Source: Punica granatum (Eukaryota; Streptophyta; Magnoliopsida; Myrtales; Lythraceae). Taken from it: 64,000 nucleotides of DNA. Numbering within the stretch: the first letter of the stretch is position 1; every line of letters begins with the position of its first letter. The position numbers and the translations under genes were made by a program. This document shows positions 24,047 to 36,590 of this stretch, one piece after another. Where the stretch lies: positions 20,527,363-20,591,362 of the forward strand of contig NC_045130.1 of assembly GCF_007655135.1 (NCBI RefSeq). The letters are read 5' to 3'. The notes under the pieces are model-generated. The model was given only the letters and a program-made list of their open reading frames with translations, was not told the origin of the DNA and did not search any database.

Positions 24047-25935
24047 TGTTAGTGATATGCCGTAAAGCCGGATTTATTTATTTGGATAATTCCTTTTATG
24101 GCAATAAAGTTTATTCTATTATTCGTATATTGTCTATGTTTATTAGAATAAAGTCCTTAAGATATTTTGAATGCTTCATTCTTAAGAGTTAAGAATATGA
24201 ATGACGAAGTAATTGGGTAAGAATATCTTTAAACTGTTCACGATCATAGGAGACTTAACTGGACATTATTTCTCCAGATAGATCGTCACATCTGTCTGTT
24301 TCCATGATTAGTATACAGATACTAATGAAGATGGAGTAATGAGTCTCATGCTATATGATAACTGTTATCACGACAGATATGTGGATACTTATATGATAAG
24401 TAGTCGAACGTGACGTGCATATAATATTGATACGGTAATTTACTAATGTCAATGAATGTTATTTGGATCGTATTAGTGCATATAGTCCTTAGACCTGAGA
24501 TGGAATGCTATCTCAAGTATAGGTGATTAGGATTTGCTACTGCTATTATATTTTTGCTTAGCATGAGTATTCGGCAGATAGTGGTCCTAGTTAGTTATAC
24601 TTGGAGTTAGGTTTCCGATCAAGACGGGATTCGCTAACCTGAGTAAATAGGGAAAAGGTCCTATGGATATGAGTTTTTTTCTGGATCGAGAAATCATCGG
24701 CTGAGGTAGATAGTCTCGAATAGAGTAGAGTTTTTGTTCAAGTACTACAGATCTAAGAATGAAATTAGAGAGTCCATATAATCGGCTATAGAGTTTGGCA
24801 TTTACCATAACTCTGGTTAGATTGGGATCTTGCAGTGAAGGGATTCAATGCATGGCATATACGATCAGAGGTTCATCAGAATGTTTCAATTATATATTCA
24901 TCATCATTTGGCATGTCACGATATGCTGCTAGGTGTCACTCGTGAACTTTGGGAACCAAGGACATTTTGGGAATTATGCTTTTGGTTACAAAAAGAGTTT
25001 CTGGTAGTGTCAAATGAGTTGATACTATAATATCATTGCCATTTGATGATGAACCTAGTTAGTAACACACATTGAGCGTGTTTAAACCGAGAAAAAAATT
25101 AATTCTAATTAAGTAAGTTAATTAGGAATTAATTATCGAACGAGGCTTACAATATGGTTGCAAGGGCGCTAGCACATCCTAAAGCCGAGTTCAATATCAA
25201 GGATAAATTTAATTAAGGAAATACGATAGTTTCCTTATTTGGAGAGTTTCTATAAATAGATTGTCTATTAATGAAAACTCGTGTCAAGAACTTGTTTGAT
25301 CTTTCTTTCTTATAACAAGGGCAAGTCATTGGATGACTTAAATGTGAGGACTCATTTGTGATTTATTAATTAATGTGGATTAATTAATAATTACATTTTA
25401 GTCTCTAGGGTAAAGATATATATAGATATGTTCTTACCGATAACCATATGACACAATCGATCATCAAAAAATATTAGAGAGAAAGAGAGAAGGTTTCGAC
25501 TAAGGCAATAACAGAACTCAGCCGCCCAAATCCCAAGGCCGATAGGAGTTCTTTTTTGTTACGGTTCAGCATTTTGGTGTTGTCCTTGACGTCCTTGAAG
25601 AGATACTTTCATTCCGTGATGATTCCGTTCGAGATTGGTAACCTAGATCGGAGTGTACGGGTCGAGAGGAGTCTAATCTCGGTGGAGACGTGCTCGTGTG
25701 GACAAACTAGAGACCGGACACTTGGATGGTTAGTTTGATCGACTCGAATCAACAAGGTTGGTATAAAAGTCTAAACTTTTCTTGTAGATTCGATATGTGA
25801 TGTTGTCTATTCATTTAGAAGGTGGTTCTTATGTCAAGATATGATTTTGAAGTTTTCGATTAAACGAGCACGCGATAAAAATTTGATTTTTACTATAATT
25901 TGATTCTTATGTCAACATGCTTGGTTTTTCTAACA
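24047..25935 (+). repeat. Copia 5' LTR
   Basis: 1889 bp, TGTTAG...CTAACA, colinear with the 3' LTR. It contains the promoter at 25251. The main difference from the 3' copy is in the first 40 bp, where the 5' copy has a few extra bases around 'aaagccggatttattt'. Confidence 0.95.
25251..25259 (+). promoter_or_regulatory. TATA box in copia 5' LTR
   Basis: 'TATAAATAG' at 25251-25259, with the identical motif at 57010-57018 in the 3' LTR. Transcription would start about 30 bp downstream, near 25285. Confidence 0.7.
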
Positions 25936-25936
25936 G

Positions 25937-25949
25937 TGGTATCAGAGCC
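25937..25949 (+). other. Primer binding site (initiator tRNA-Met type)
   Basis: 'TGGTATCAGAGCC', one base after the 5' LTR end, is the usual plant copia PBS complementary to the 3' end of initiator tRNA-Met. It primes minus-strand synthesis. Confidence 0.95.
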
Positions 25950-26210
25950 ACCCTTCTAATCGATTAGATACATGTTTTGTGCCTAATTTGGTGGTTGATT
26001 GTGATTTATTAAAGTGTTTGATAAATCGGTATCGAACAAGGTACGAGAAATCGTTTCTTGTAACCGAGTTTAGATCACTGAACCGGTGATCTCTCTCAGT
26101 TGAAAGGTCAGCCGCGAGATGGCCGTTACGTGGCCAGGAACAGCCACAGCAGGTGGCTGCTAGACGGCCACAGAGGCTGAAAAAGTTGCAGTAATCGTTG
26201 ATGTCCTGAC

Positions 26211-26454
26211 GCGACTGGTCACGATTGGATGCGATTGTTCGCGATTGGACACGACTGTTCGTTACTAGACGCGACTGTTCGCGACTGGACTCAACTGTTC
26301 GGGACGGGACGCGACTGTTTGCGACTGGGCGCGACTGGACGCGACTGTGAAGTGTGAGACTGGACAGGCTGTCCAGAACCGGCGTTCGCGACTGGGCGCG
26401 ACTGTTCGCGAAGGGACGCGACTGTTCGCGACTATTCACGAAGGGACGCGACTG
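26211..26454 (+). repeat. 10-bp CpG-rich minisatellite and hairpin module in copia leader (left part)
   Basis: Units of exactly 10 bp, consensus GCGACTGNNC, run for about 14 copies at 26211-26350. A module with the perfect inverted repeat TGGACA-ggc-TGTCCA follows at 26371-26385. The 10-bp units then resume to the composite insertion at 26453. Right part: 36461-36550 plus a second module at 36547-36586. Confidence 0.85.
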
Positions 26455-29400
26455 TACGGACCCGAATGTAGACTCTCGTCGGGGCCCGCATGCGCGCTTT
26501 TGGATCGCGCTGGTTGGGAGTGTCCACCTTCCCGTGGGGACGCGTGACGGACACGCTGAGAGAAGGAATCGCCACTTATCATTTTACGACCCGAAGGTCG
26601 AATGCGGATAAGTTACCCAGGTCTAGGGGTATGGAACACCTAGTTTGTCGTTAAGGCATTGATCTGTGCGGAACCAGAAAATCCGTGTTCGGGGGTTCAT
26701 GTTACGTGCGGCCTATATCCCACACGCCCTTTCGGTACTCTGATTTGCTAGGCTTGCATGTTTTATGATTTACCGCATGAATTAAGCTACACTCGGCTCG
26801 CACGTTTTGACACCGTAAGTTTGATGAATCAAACAATATCGGTTGAGCAGCCAAGAGAGAAGTAAACTTGTGCGTCGGGGAATTGGTTCACAATCTTGCG
26901 TTACAGTTCATCAAACCGCGGAGGTTGAATTCTTGCGTGAACCAAAACCGCGAGATCTTGGATTTACTTTTGTTTAGGCAAGCATGGGACCGATTCAAAT
27001 TATTCGACTCTCGAACCGTCTACTCACCAATTGGAATTCTTACAAAATGAATGTACAAAATAAAAGTCCTTACAATGCTCTCGAAAACAATAAATATAAA
27101 TTACAAATGGCTGAATTCCAGTCGACTCTAACTCACCGTGAGTTTAGGGAAATACCGAAGAACTGAAATTCAATGCACGCTCTCACTGAATAGGGCGTTG
27201 GACCCTGTGAGTGATGGTTAGGGCGTTGGACCCTGTGATCGATGATTACGGCTTTGAACCCTAATATTATTCGGCCTAGGAATCAAGCTCAACCCGCATG
27301 ATAAACAGGTGCGGAAAGATAACACGCGACATGTTAATAACAGACAAAGGGTTTATTATTGTCGTGTTTACATGAATTAACAGATTATTAACACAGGAGT
27401 GTTTTTGCAAGCAAATGCCATATGCTAAGCAATCAAACACATGCCAATGTTTTAGCATTCGGCCTTGGTTTGAGAACCTGACATATCGGGTGTCCGTAGT
27501 CAAGTTTCGCGTGTGTGGATTGTTTTTACAGTGATTCGGTGTTGTGACATTGAATTACCATTGGATTAACCCAACTCGTGTTTTGACTCTAGATTTGGAA
27601 CCTAGAGTTCCGCCTAGCCATTTTCTAGCGTTTGGTTAGATCGAGTGAAATGATTAATCAGGTAATTGTATTTTCGATACAGAATACCCGACTAGCACCC
27701 TAAATGAAGCTAAGATGATGCCGAATCACAAAATGATGTTCTTGCCCTTGATTTGAAAATTTGTTTTCAAAAAAGGAGAACAACACAATACGAATTTGAA
27801 AGTACGAGGATTTTGAAAAGGGCATTAACACCGTTTTGTAATTCGTCGACGCGAGTTACAAATTAATGTCCAATTCGTGCAAAATTGTTTAAATTGAATG
27901 AATTAACCGTGTGAGCGTCCCGATTAATCCATTCGTGGAATTAATGCTTAAGGTTATTGCTGAATGCATTAATTATGAAAACGATTCATGATTCGACGAC
28001 CAAAACGAATCCATAATGATCAAGAATAATTCGGTTGAATAACCGACAATATCCTTATGACCGAATGGATCCGAATGAGTCCTCGATACACAAATCCATG
28101 CATGTTTGTTTTAAAAAGGGTTTTTTAAACGATGCTTTAACATGGGGATCGTAAAGACATTGGAATTAAAAATTCACACAATCCGAGAAACGAATTAAAC
28201 TCGAGATAAGGAAATCATTCTTGATCCAAGAAAGGCCAAGAAACCCTCGGCTTCACCTTATCAAAGATGGACGAAAGCTCTCATGGCTCAATTCGAGTCA
28301 CAAATGATTTCCTTGCCTCGGTTTAATTGTTTTTCGCATGCTCAAGCATCAACCATGATGAATAACACTTTTTTTTAACAAAAGCCGGCATTATCATGAT
28401 TTGATTAACTCATTTAAACATGCAAACATTCACAAACATATTATTTAAGGAATAGATAAAATAACACTGGCTTCATGCATACGAGAATAACAAAGTAAAC
28501 TCGGAAACTAACTTGAATCGGCTAAGGAGACCAATCTTAACCCGAAAAGAGCAACTTAAGTCTCAGCCATCTCATTTAGAGATTTTGCCGAGAGCTTGCT
28601 TGCCATTTCCGGGTCGGGATGATCTTCCGTACGACGATCCAAACCTTTTTCCGACATGCTAGCAAGTTATAAGGTAGTAAACATGCATAATATAACATAA
28701 AAATGCATAAAAATTAAATCTTGCAAGTTAAACATGGATAAAACGCCATAATACTCCATAGCCATGCAAAAATATGAAAAGCCCTAACTCCTCTAAGTCG
28801 AGAATATTTTACCTAACCTTGGGATACGAGAAAAGAGTCGGGGAAGTGTTTGAGAGTCGGGTGACTCGGTTGAACACTTGAATGAAAGTTCGGGATGTTA
28901 GCACGAACGTATGGACGTCGAGGGAGTGTGGACGTGCATGGGCATGCATGTATGCAAGCCAAAGGGACGTTGGAGCACGGTTGGTGGACACACGGACGCG
29001 CGGGTGTGCGGAAACCAGCGACGGGCGCGCGGGATGCTCGCGGCAGGCGCGCAGCAGGCGCGCGGGGCGTGCGCGGGGCGTGTGCGGGTGCTCGGGCTGG
29101 CGCGCGGCTGGCGCTGGGCTAGCACTATTCACCCAAGAGTGACGATTTCGTCCGAAATGCACTATTTGACCTGAAACAATAATTTAAAGACTTCAAATGG
29201 AAAAACCAACTTCACCAATGAACTCCATGGGTCCAAAATGAGTGGGATATGGAGTTTGAGAAATTTTGAAGTTAAGTCGGGATGATGAACACCGGCTTCT
29301 GACTTAAGAAATTCGAGTTTTGTTCGATGTGTTCTTTTCTATTCTTTGAAGATGAAGCTTGCTGGTTCTTGGCTGCTCTTAGCTATGGAGTTTGAGAGGA

Positions 29401-31079
29401 TTTTTAGAGGGAGAAAGCTAGTGAGAAATGTGCAAGAGGAGAAGTGATTAAGTTAATCACTTTTGGGTAATTTTTAGTCAAAACTAATGGGCAATTAAGC
29501 AAAGCAAAGCACCATTAGGGGGACCCTTAGCAAATTTCGGCCTTCCTAAAGAGGATGAGGATGAATGTGGACCAAGTGTTCTTGATATGGAAGAGCCAAG
29601 AGCATTAATGGAGATGGAGTTGATGGCTTGAGTGTTGTCTTCAACTTCCCAAGATATTTTGGGCTAGGTGAGTGCAAGAGAAGAGGAGGAAGAGGCCAAA
29701 ATTTTTGGGGCAAGGGGCAGCTGCCCTTGGACAGCCCGTGGATCCCATGGCCCATGAAGAGAAACCGGGAGAAAGCTCGGGTCTCGATTGGTCGCGCATT
29801 CAAAGTCCGTGGTTCTAATTGAACGTCGAATTGTCGATATGCGCGAGAAAACGGTTTTAACAAGCCTAAGATTGGCATTTTTCATGGAGAAATGTCCCGG
29901 AAGCGTACGAGGCTCGGAAGCCGGTTTTGCTCATTGCAGCTGACCAGAGCGAAGTTGTCCGCTTCTGACAGCATATCTTGTGTCTGCATCTCACGTTGGT
30001 CATTTTGACATAAATTGTCAGACAACGTGAACAATTGTCCCTTAAACCAGTAATGCTAATGTGGGGTCGGAGACGTCCTAGGAGGCCGAAACTGGATTTC
30101 TCAGAATGATTTTTGAGTTGCTTGGGCACTCCGGAGATTACTGTAATCTCTGTTTGTCGAAATCAGACCTCCAAAGACTTGAAAAGTGTATCTGAGACCT
30201 CTAAAGCACTGATCGGGAGGTCTAGATGAGTCGTGTGATTTATTTCGACGATTCCACGTTGAGCCTTGAGAAGGCTAGCATGGTGTAGGGTAGACACCCG
30301 GCGTCAAGTTTCCGTAAAAAGGGCTTCCAGATATGCATTTCCACTGAAAATGGCCATTTCCGCTCTTCGGAGGTTACTCGGGAAACTGAAAAGGATTTTG
30401 CTGTCTGTTTTGCCCAATTGTGAATGTCCGCTAGAGTTTTCAGGGCAATGCGGTATGAACTTCGTTTGCCGTAATTCCATCAGACCAGTCTCCGGCTATG
30501 CTCTTCCGAAGAGGGGTATGCTTGTTTTGCCGTTCGGAAGTCATTTGAAGTGTCTGTGTGGCTTCCAAGAGACAATATGAAGCATTGTTCATGCTCTGTG
30601 TGCTGGTGGAGCATGGCCGAATATGACATTTGGAATTAATTTTCTCCAGGAAACAGGCATTTTTGGACTTCCACTGAAAAGTTGTCTGTATACAGAAAGT
30701 TGTTCTGTATAGAGCAAATGATTTGCAAAATGCCTTTGGGGACACTTTTCATCTGTTTGGCATCGACGTGGATTTTTGAAGTCTAATGTTGGCTATCTTC
30801 CGACGATCGAGCGAACTATCGGAAAATAGTACCATCCGTGTGATGTATTGAAAATGCCGGTTTTGGACATTGTTGAGCTCTCTGGTCGCTTTGTTGCCTT
30901 TTGGTGACTCCTAGAGCCTTTCTATCATGTGTATGTGTCATTTGCCCGATTTGGCTGACTTGAGGATGAATAGTGATTTTTCGCTCTGTTGAGTCGTTTT
31001 TCTGTACTCTGCTCAAGTCATAGCTTGTATGCTGTCAATGAGCTTCATTTGCTGGATGGACCAAAATGGGGTGTTGACA
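26453..31079 (-). repeat. Complete long LTR (left member of the composite)
   Basis: 4627 bp from TGTACGGACC to GGTGTTGACA, both ends conserved with other family members. It contains a very GC- and CpG-rich island at about 28980-29120, which opens frames on both strands without protein similarity. Its U3 part (29640-31079) matches 1694-2963. Confidence 0.75.
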
Positions 31080-31082
31080 TGC

Positions 31083-32869
31083 TAACCCGTTCTTATCCCG
31101 TACTATAGTGTTCTTGTCATGCTAACCCTAGGGGTGTCGCTGAATTGTGAAAAGACGATTTTGCCCTTTATTTGAAAATTGTTTTCAGAAAAGGGGAAAT
31201 ATCGTAGTGCGGGCCACCTCGGCCTGTAGTCGGTGTCGACCAATACCCTGGATCGTCCAGGGTTGTGCAAGAACCCCGAAAAAGCCAAAGAACCGGTCGA
31301 TCTGCCCGGAAGTGATCTAGAAAGATCTTCTATATCTTGACCTGAGTTACTTGGAATCAGGTAAAAACTCAAGTTGAGACACAGAAGCCCTTTTCAGACG
31401 TCCTGCTACATCGGGCCGCGCGTTTCGGGTTTTGAAATTGATAAATTTGAAAAGGGCACCAACATCATTTGACAACTCATCGACGCGAGTTATCAGTTAA
31501 TGGCCAATTCGTGTAAACTTTATCAGTATGAAGTGGGTTTAATCATGTGAGCATCCCGATTAACCCGTTCGTGAAATTAATGCTTAAGGGTTGTGCCGAA
31601 TGCATTAATTGTAAAAACGATTCGTGACTCGGCGACCAAGACGGGTCAAGAAAGACCGAGGATGATTCGGCCAACGATGGCCGAAACACCCTTTGGTCCT
31701 AATAGGCCCGAAAGGGTCTCCGAATTGCGAATCCATTCATATTTTGGTTTGGAAAGACATTTCATGTGAAATTCTCGATGTAATTGAACTTGCAAATTAC
31801 ACGAAATCCGAGAACGGATTTAAAACAGGAAGAAGAAGCCTCATGGAACCCGAATAACTCCATGAGACTCTCAGCCTATTCTCCTTGGAGAAAGCCAAGA
31901 GGTCTCATGGCTTGTATTTGGTTTCACGAGTTTTCCCCGTCTTGTTTTGAATTGTTTCTCGCATGCTCAAACATCAAACATGTTATATAACACGATTAAA
32001 CGAAAGTCGGTATTATCATGATTTAAATAACACATTCAAACATGCAAACATGCACAAACATATTATTTAAGGAATCGATAAAACAATACCGACTTCATGG
32101 ATGTGAGAAAAACAATAAAACTCGGGGAAAAATTTAAATCGGGGCAAAGGAATCCGGTCTTGACCCAAAAAGGTCAAGAATGCTCTTGGTTACCTCATGG
32201 AGAGGTTAACCCGAACGATCTCGGCTTTTCCGGGTCGGGATGGTTTCCTCGACTTCGATTTAAATATTTCCCGTCACACTAACACGTTAAACGATGATAA
32301 ACATGCATGGTGTAATAAGGAAATTGCATAAAATTAAAGTTCGGAATTAAAATCATGTTTAAAACCCCTTAAAACTCCATAAACACAACAATAATATAAA
32401 AGTCCTGGCTGCTCTAAGTCGGGAATGGTCATACCAAGTCCCGAGAGGTGGGATGGGACCTTCTAGAGTCGGGTTGGACCGTTGGTGGGTCGGGTTTGGG
32501 CTATTTTGGCTTGAACAGACCCGAATGGTAGCAACAGACCCGACTGGAATGGTGGACAGACCCGAATGGCACAAGTCGGGTCGGATGTCGCCACGGAGGC
32601 TCCCGATGGAATTTTGAGGCAACGTCGGCGGCCTTGGGTAGCCAAGGGACCCCTCTAGGTGACCATGGTGGTCGTTTGTTCCCAGAGTTGTCGGGTCGAC
32701 CCGTATAGTCCTGTAAATATCACCGAAAACAGAGCACGTCTGGAAACTGGCCCGACTGGGCAGTTTTCGGGTCGGAATTCATAACGATGGATTCCGATGG
32801 AATTTGTGAGCAAGGCCAACGGCTCCTGACTCCTAACTTACCCCTGGAGGTGATAGAAGTGATCGTTTG
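31083..32869 (+). repeat. Left arm of inner inverted repeat
   Basis: Reverse-complement match to 33395-35135 from the 'cccgttcttatcccgtac' block to 'ctggaggtgatagaagtg'. It looks around 95% identical by eye. This is LTR sequence of the same family turned around. Confidence 0.8.
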
Positions 32870-33394
32870 CTTGAAGAGAGAGAGTGCTCCCTTCAAGCAC
32901 TCTCTCTCTAGCATTTCTCACTCAAACAAATGCTCTCAACCTCCCAAGAACTTCAGCAAAATCGCAGCAAGCAAGAACCATCCAAAAACCAAGCAAAACA
33001 CTCAAGCCTTAAGTCGGAATCCATCCCGACTTAAATCCAAACTTCACCAAACTTCATATCCTACATGTTTTCGACCCCCTCTATCCATTTCCGAGCTTAG
33101 ATTTCAAGTTTGAAGCCTCTAAGTTAGAGATTCAGCTCAGTACAGAATCGAGTACAGTTTTGGCCCAGCCGGGGCAAAAATTCCAACCCTGTTTTCTCAC
33201 CTTTTCGAGTCGGTCTGAACTTTCAAAACCCATCAAACACCTCCAGGGGTTCGTTAGGAGTCGGGATCCACCGACCTTGCTCAAAAATTCCATCGGAATC
33301 CACCGTTATGAATTCCGACCCGAAAACTGCTCAGTCGGGCCGGCGTTTCTGACTGTCTGTTCGTTTTTCTTGTAGATCGGGTCGATCCACGACC
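32870..33394. repeat. Spacer of inner inverted repeat with a 14-bp-stem hairpin
   Basis: Bases 32875-32888 pair perfectly with 32896-32909 (AGAGAGAGAGTGCT and its complement) around a 7-nt loop. The hairpin lies right at the inner end of the left arm. The rest of the spacer (from about 32930) matches 13560-13830 of the solo LTR in the plus orientation, and a ~190-bp repeat unit starts at 33246. Confidence 0.75.
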
Positions 33395-36300
33395 CTTTTC
33401 GACGAACGACCACTTCTATCACCTCCAGGGGTCAGTTAGGAGTCAGGATACGTTGGCCTTGCTCAAAAATTCCATCGGAATTCATCGTTATGAATTCCGA
33501 CCCGAAAACTGCCCAGTCGGGCCAGTTTCCAGACGTGCTCTGTTTTTGGTGATTTTTGCAGGACTGTACGGGTCGACCCGACAACTCTGGGAACAAACGA
33601 CCACCACGGTCACCTATAGGGGTCCCTCGGCTACCCAAGGCCGCCGACCTTGCCTCAAAATTCCATCGAGAGCCTCCGTGGTGACGTCCGACCCGACTTG
33701 TGCCAGTCGGGTCTGTCCACCCTTCCAGTCGGGTCTGTTGCTACCATTCGGGTCTGTTCAAGCCAAAACAGCCCAAACCCGACCCACCAACGGTCCAACC
33801 TGACTTAGAGGAGTTAGGACTTTTATATTATTGTTGTGTTTATGGAGTTTTAAGGGGTTTTAAGCATGATTTTAATTCCGAACTTTAATTTTATGCAATT
33901 TCCTTATTACACCATGCATGTGTATCATCGTTTAACGTGCTAGTATGTCGGGAAATATTTAAATCGAAGTCGAGGAAACCATCCCGACCCAGAAAAGCCG
34001 AGATCGTTCGGGTTAACCTCTCCATGAGGTAACCGAGAGCATTATTGACCTTTTTGGGTCAAGATCGGATTCCTTTGCCCCGAGTTAAATTGTTTCCTGA
34101 GTTTTATTGTTTTTCTCACATCCATGAAGTCGGTATTACTTTATCGATTCCTTAAATAATATGTTTGTACATGTTTGCATATTTGAATGTGTTATTTAAA
34201 TCATGATAATACCGACGTTCGTTTAATCGTGTTATTTAACATGTTTGATGTTTGAGCATGCGAGAAATGATTCAAAACAAGACGGGGAAAACTCGTGAAA
34301 CCAAATACAAGCCACGAGACCTCTCGGCTTTCTCCAAGGAGAATAGGCCGAGAGTCTCACAGAGTTATTCGGGTTCCATGAGGCTTCCTCTTCCCGTTTT
34401 AAATCCGTTCTTGGATTTCGTGTAATTTGCAAGTTCAATTACATTGAGAATCTCACATGAAATGTCTTTCCAAACCAAAATATGCATGGATTCGCAATTC
34501 GGAGACCCTTTCGGGCCTATTAGGACCAAAGGGTGTTTCGGCCATCGTTGGCCGAATCATCCTCGGTCTTTCTGGACCCGTCTTGGTCACCGAGTCATGA
34601 ATCGTTTTCGTAATTAATGCATTCGGCACAACTCTTAAGCATTAATTTCACGAACGGGTTAATCGGGACGCTCACATGATTAAACCCACTTCACACTAAT
34701 AAAGTTTACACGAATTGACCATTAATTGATAACTCGAGTCGATGAGTTATCAAATGACGTTGGTGCCCTTTTCAAACTTATCAATTTCAAAACCCGAAAC
34801 GCGCGGTCCGATGTAGCATGGACGTCTGAAAAGGGCTTCTATGTCTCAACTTGAGTTTTTACCTGATTCCAAGTAACTCAGGTCAAGATACAGAAGATCT
34901 TTCTAGATCACTTCCGGGCAGATCGACCGGTTCTTTGGTTTTTTCGGGGTTCTTGCACAACCCTGGACGATCTAGGGAATTGGTCGACACCGGCTACAGG
35001 CCGAGGTGGCCCGCACTACGATGTTTCCCCTTTTCTGAAAACAATTTTCAAATAAAGGGCAAAATCGTCTTTTCATAATTCAACGACACCCCTAGGGTTA
35101 GCATGACAGAAACACTACAGTACGGGATAAGAACGGGCTACCTGTTTAGGTGCAAGTTCATCTGCATAGCCTTTTATTATCTAACTGATGAGTTTCTGTC
35201 ATCTTAACATAGACTCGGGTAACTCGAACGGTTATCTCTGTCAAAAAACATGCAAAATGCTGATTAACCTTTCACTTGACCTAACCAAACACTAGATAAT
35301 GGTTAGGAAGAATTATATATTCCAAATCTAGAGTCAAAACACGAGTTTGGCTAATTCAGTGGAAATTCAGCGTCACAATACAGAACAACTGTAAAAGCAA
35401 TCCACACACATGAGATTTGACTCTTTTTTTCAAGTTTCCAACAAAAGTCGAATGCTGAAACATTGGCACGTGTTTGATTGCAAAAACACCCCTGGGTTAA
35501 TAATTTGTTAATTCACGTAAACACGACAATAACAAACACATTGTCTGTTATTAACATGTTGCGTGTTATCTTTCCGCACCTGTTTGCCATACGGGTTGAG
35601 CCTGATTCTTAGGCCCAATAATATTAGGGTTCAAAGCCCTAATCATCGATCACAGGCTCCAACACCCTAACCATCACTCACAGGGTCCAACGCCCTATTC
35701 AGTGAGAGCGTGCATTGAATTTCAGTTCTTCGGTGTTTCCCTAAACTCACGGTGAGTTAGAGCGGAATAATAACCGAACGCGAGTCGACTGAAATTCAGC
35801 CATTTGTAATTTATATTTATTGTTTTCGAGAGTATTGTAAGGACTTTTATTTTGTACATTCATTCTGTAAGAATTCTGGTCGGTGAGCGGACGGTTCGAG
35901 AGTCGAATCATTCGAATCGGTCCCATGCTTGCTCAGACAAAAGTAAATCCAAGATCTCGCGGTTTTGGTTCACGCAGGAATTCAACCTCCGCGATTTGAT
36001 GAACTGTAACGCAAGATTGTGAACCAATTCCCCGATACGCGAGTTTACTTCTCTCTTGGCTTCTCGACAGACATCGTTTAATTCATCGAATATTCGGTGT
36101 CAAAACGTGCGAGCCGAGCGCAACTTAATCCATGCGATAAATAATAAAACATGCAAGCCTAGCAAACCAGAGTACCGAAAGGGCGTGCGGGATATAGGTC
36201 TGCAAGTAACATGAACCCCCGAACTTGGACTTTCCGGTTCCACACAGATCAATGCCTTAACAACAACTAGGTGTTCCATATCCCTAGACCCGGATAACTT

Positions 36301-36458
36301 ATCCGCCCTCGACCTTCGGATCGTAAAATGATAAGTGGCGACTCCTTCTCTCACGGGTGTCCGTCACGCGTCCCCACGGGAAGGTGGACACTCTCAAGCC
36401 GCGCGATCCAAAAGCGCGCATGCGGGCCCCGACGAGAGTCCACATTCGGGTCCATACA
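33395..36458 (+). repeat. Truncated long LTR (right member of the composite)
   Basis: Plus-oriented LTR whose U5 end is at 36458. It carries ~190-bp repeat units at 33428 and 33619 and aligns with 15250-18027 of the solo LTR. Its own U3 start (TGTCAGCACC) is missing: leftward it runs into the palindrome. Confidence 0.7.
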
Positions 36459-36460
36459 GC

Positions 36461-36590
36461 TGCGACTATTTGCGATTGGGCTCGACTGTTTGCGACGGGA
36501 CGCGACTGTTCGCGACCGGGCGCGACTGTTCGCGACTGGATGCGACTGTGAAGTGCGAGACTGGACATGGCTGTCCAGAACCGGCGCTCA
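36461..36590 (+). repeat. 10-bp minisatellite and hairpin module in copia leader (right part)
   Basis: Nine exact 10-bp units at 36461-36550, then the module 'gaagtgcgagactggacatg' to 'ccggcg'. This matches 26347-26384 in the same orientation and shows that the composite sits inside the array. Confidence 0.85.

Larger units (their letters stand above)
26453..36458. mobile_element. Composite of two inverted long LTRs with inner palindrome
   Basis: The left end TGTACGGACCCGAATG (26453) and right end ATTCGGGTCCATACA (36458) are inverted copies of one LTR terminus. Outer arms 26453 to about 27690 and 36458 to about 35200 are inverted repeats, roughly 90% alike by eye. Inner arms 31083-32869 and 35135-33395 are inverted repeats that look more alike. 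By the orientation of the 13.7-kb element both outer ends are U5 ends, impossible for a simple LTR insertion. No matching 5-bp TSD: GCGAC on the left, GCTGC on the right. No coding region is recognised within. Confidence 0.75.

Noticed and set aside
28809..29174. Overlapping open frames on both strands in the GC-rich block
   Set aside because: GC-rich composition lacks stops in many frames. It lies inside an LTR and shows no domain.
31080..31084. Left LTR (26453-31079) as an independent solo LTR
   Set aside because: The base run after its end (TGCTA) does not match the left flank GCGAC, so a simple solo LTR is not supported.
26448..36463. Perfect 5-bp TSD around the composite element
   Set aside because: Left GCGAC and right GCTGC do not match. 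The 10-bp array offers chance matches nearby (GCGAC three bases further right), so no TSD is claimed.
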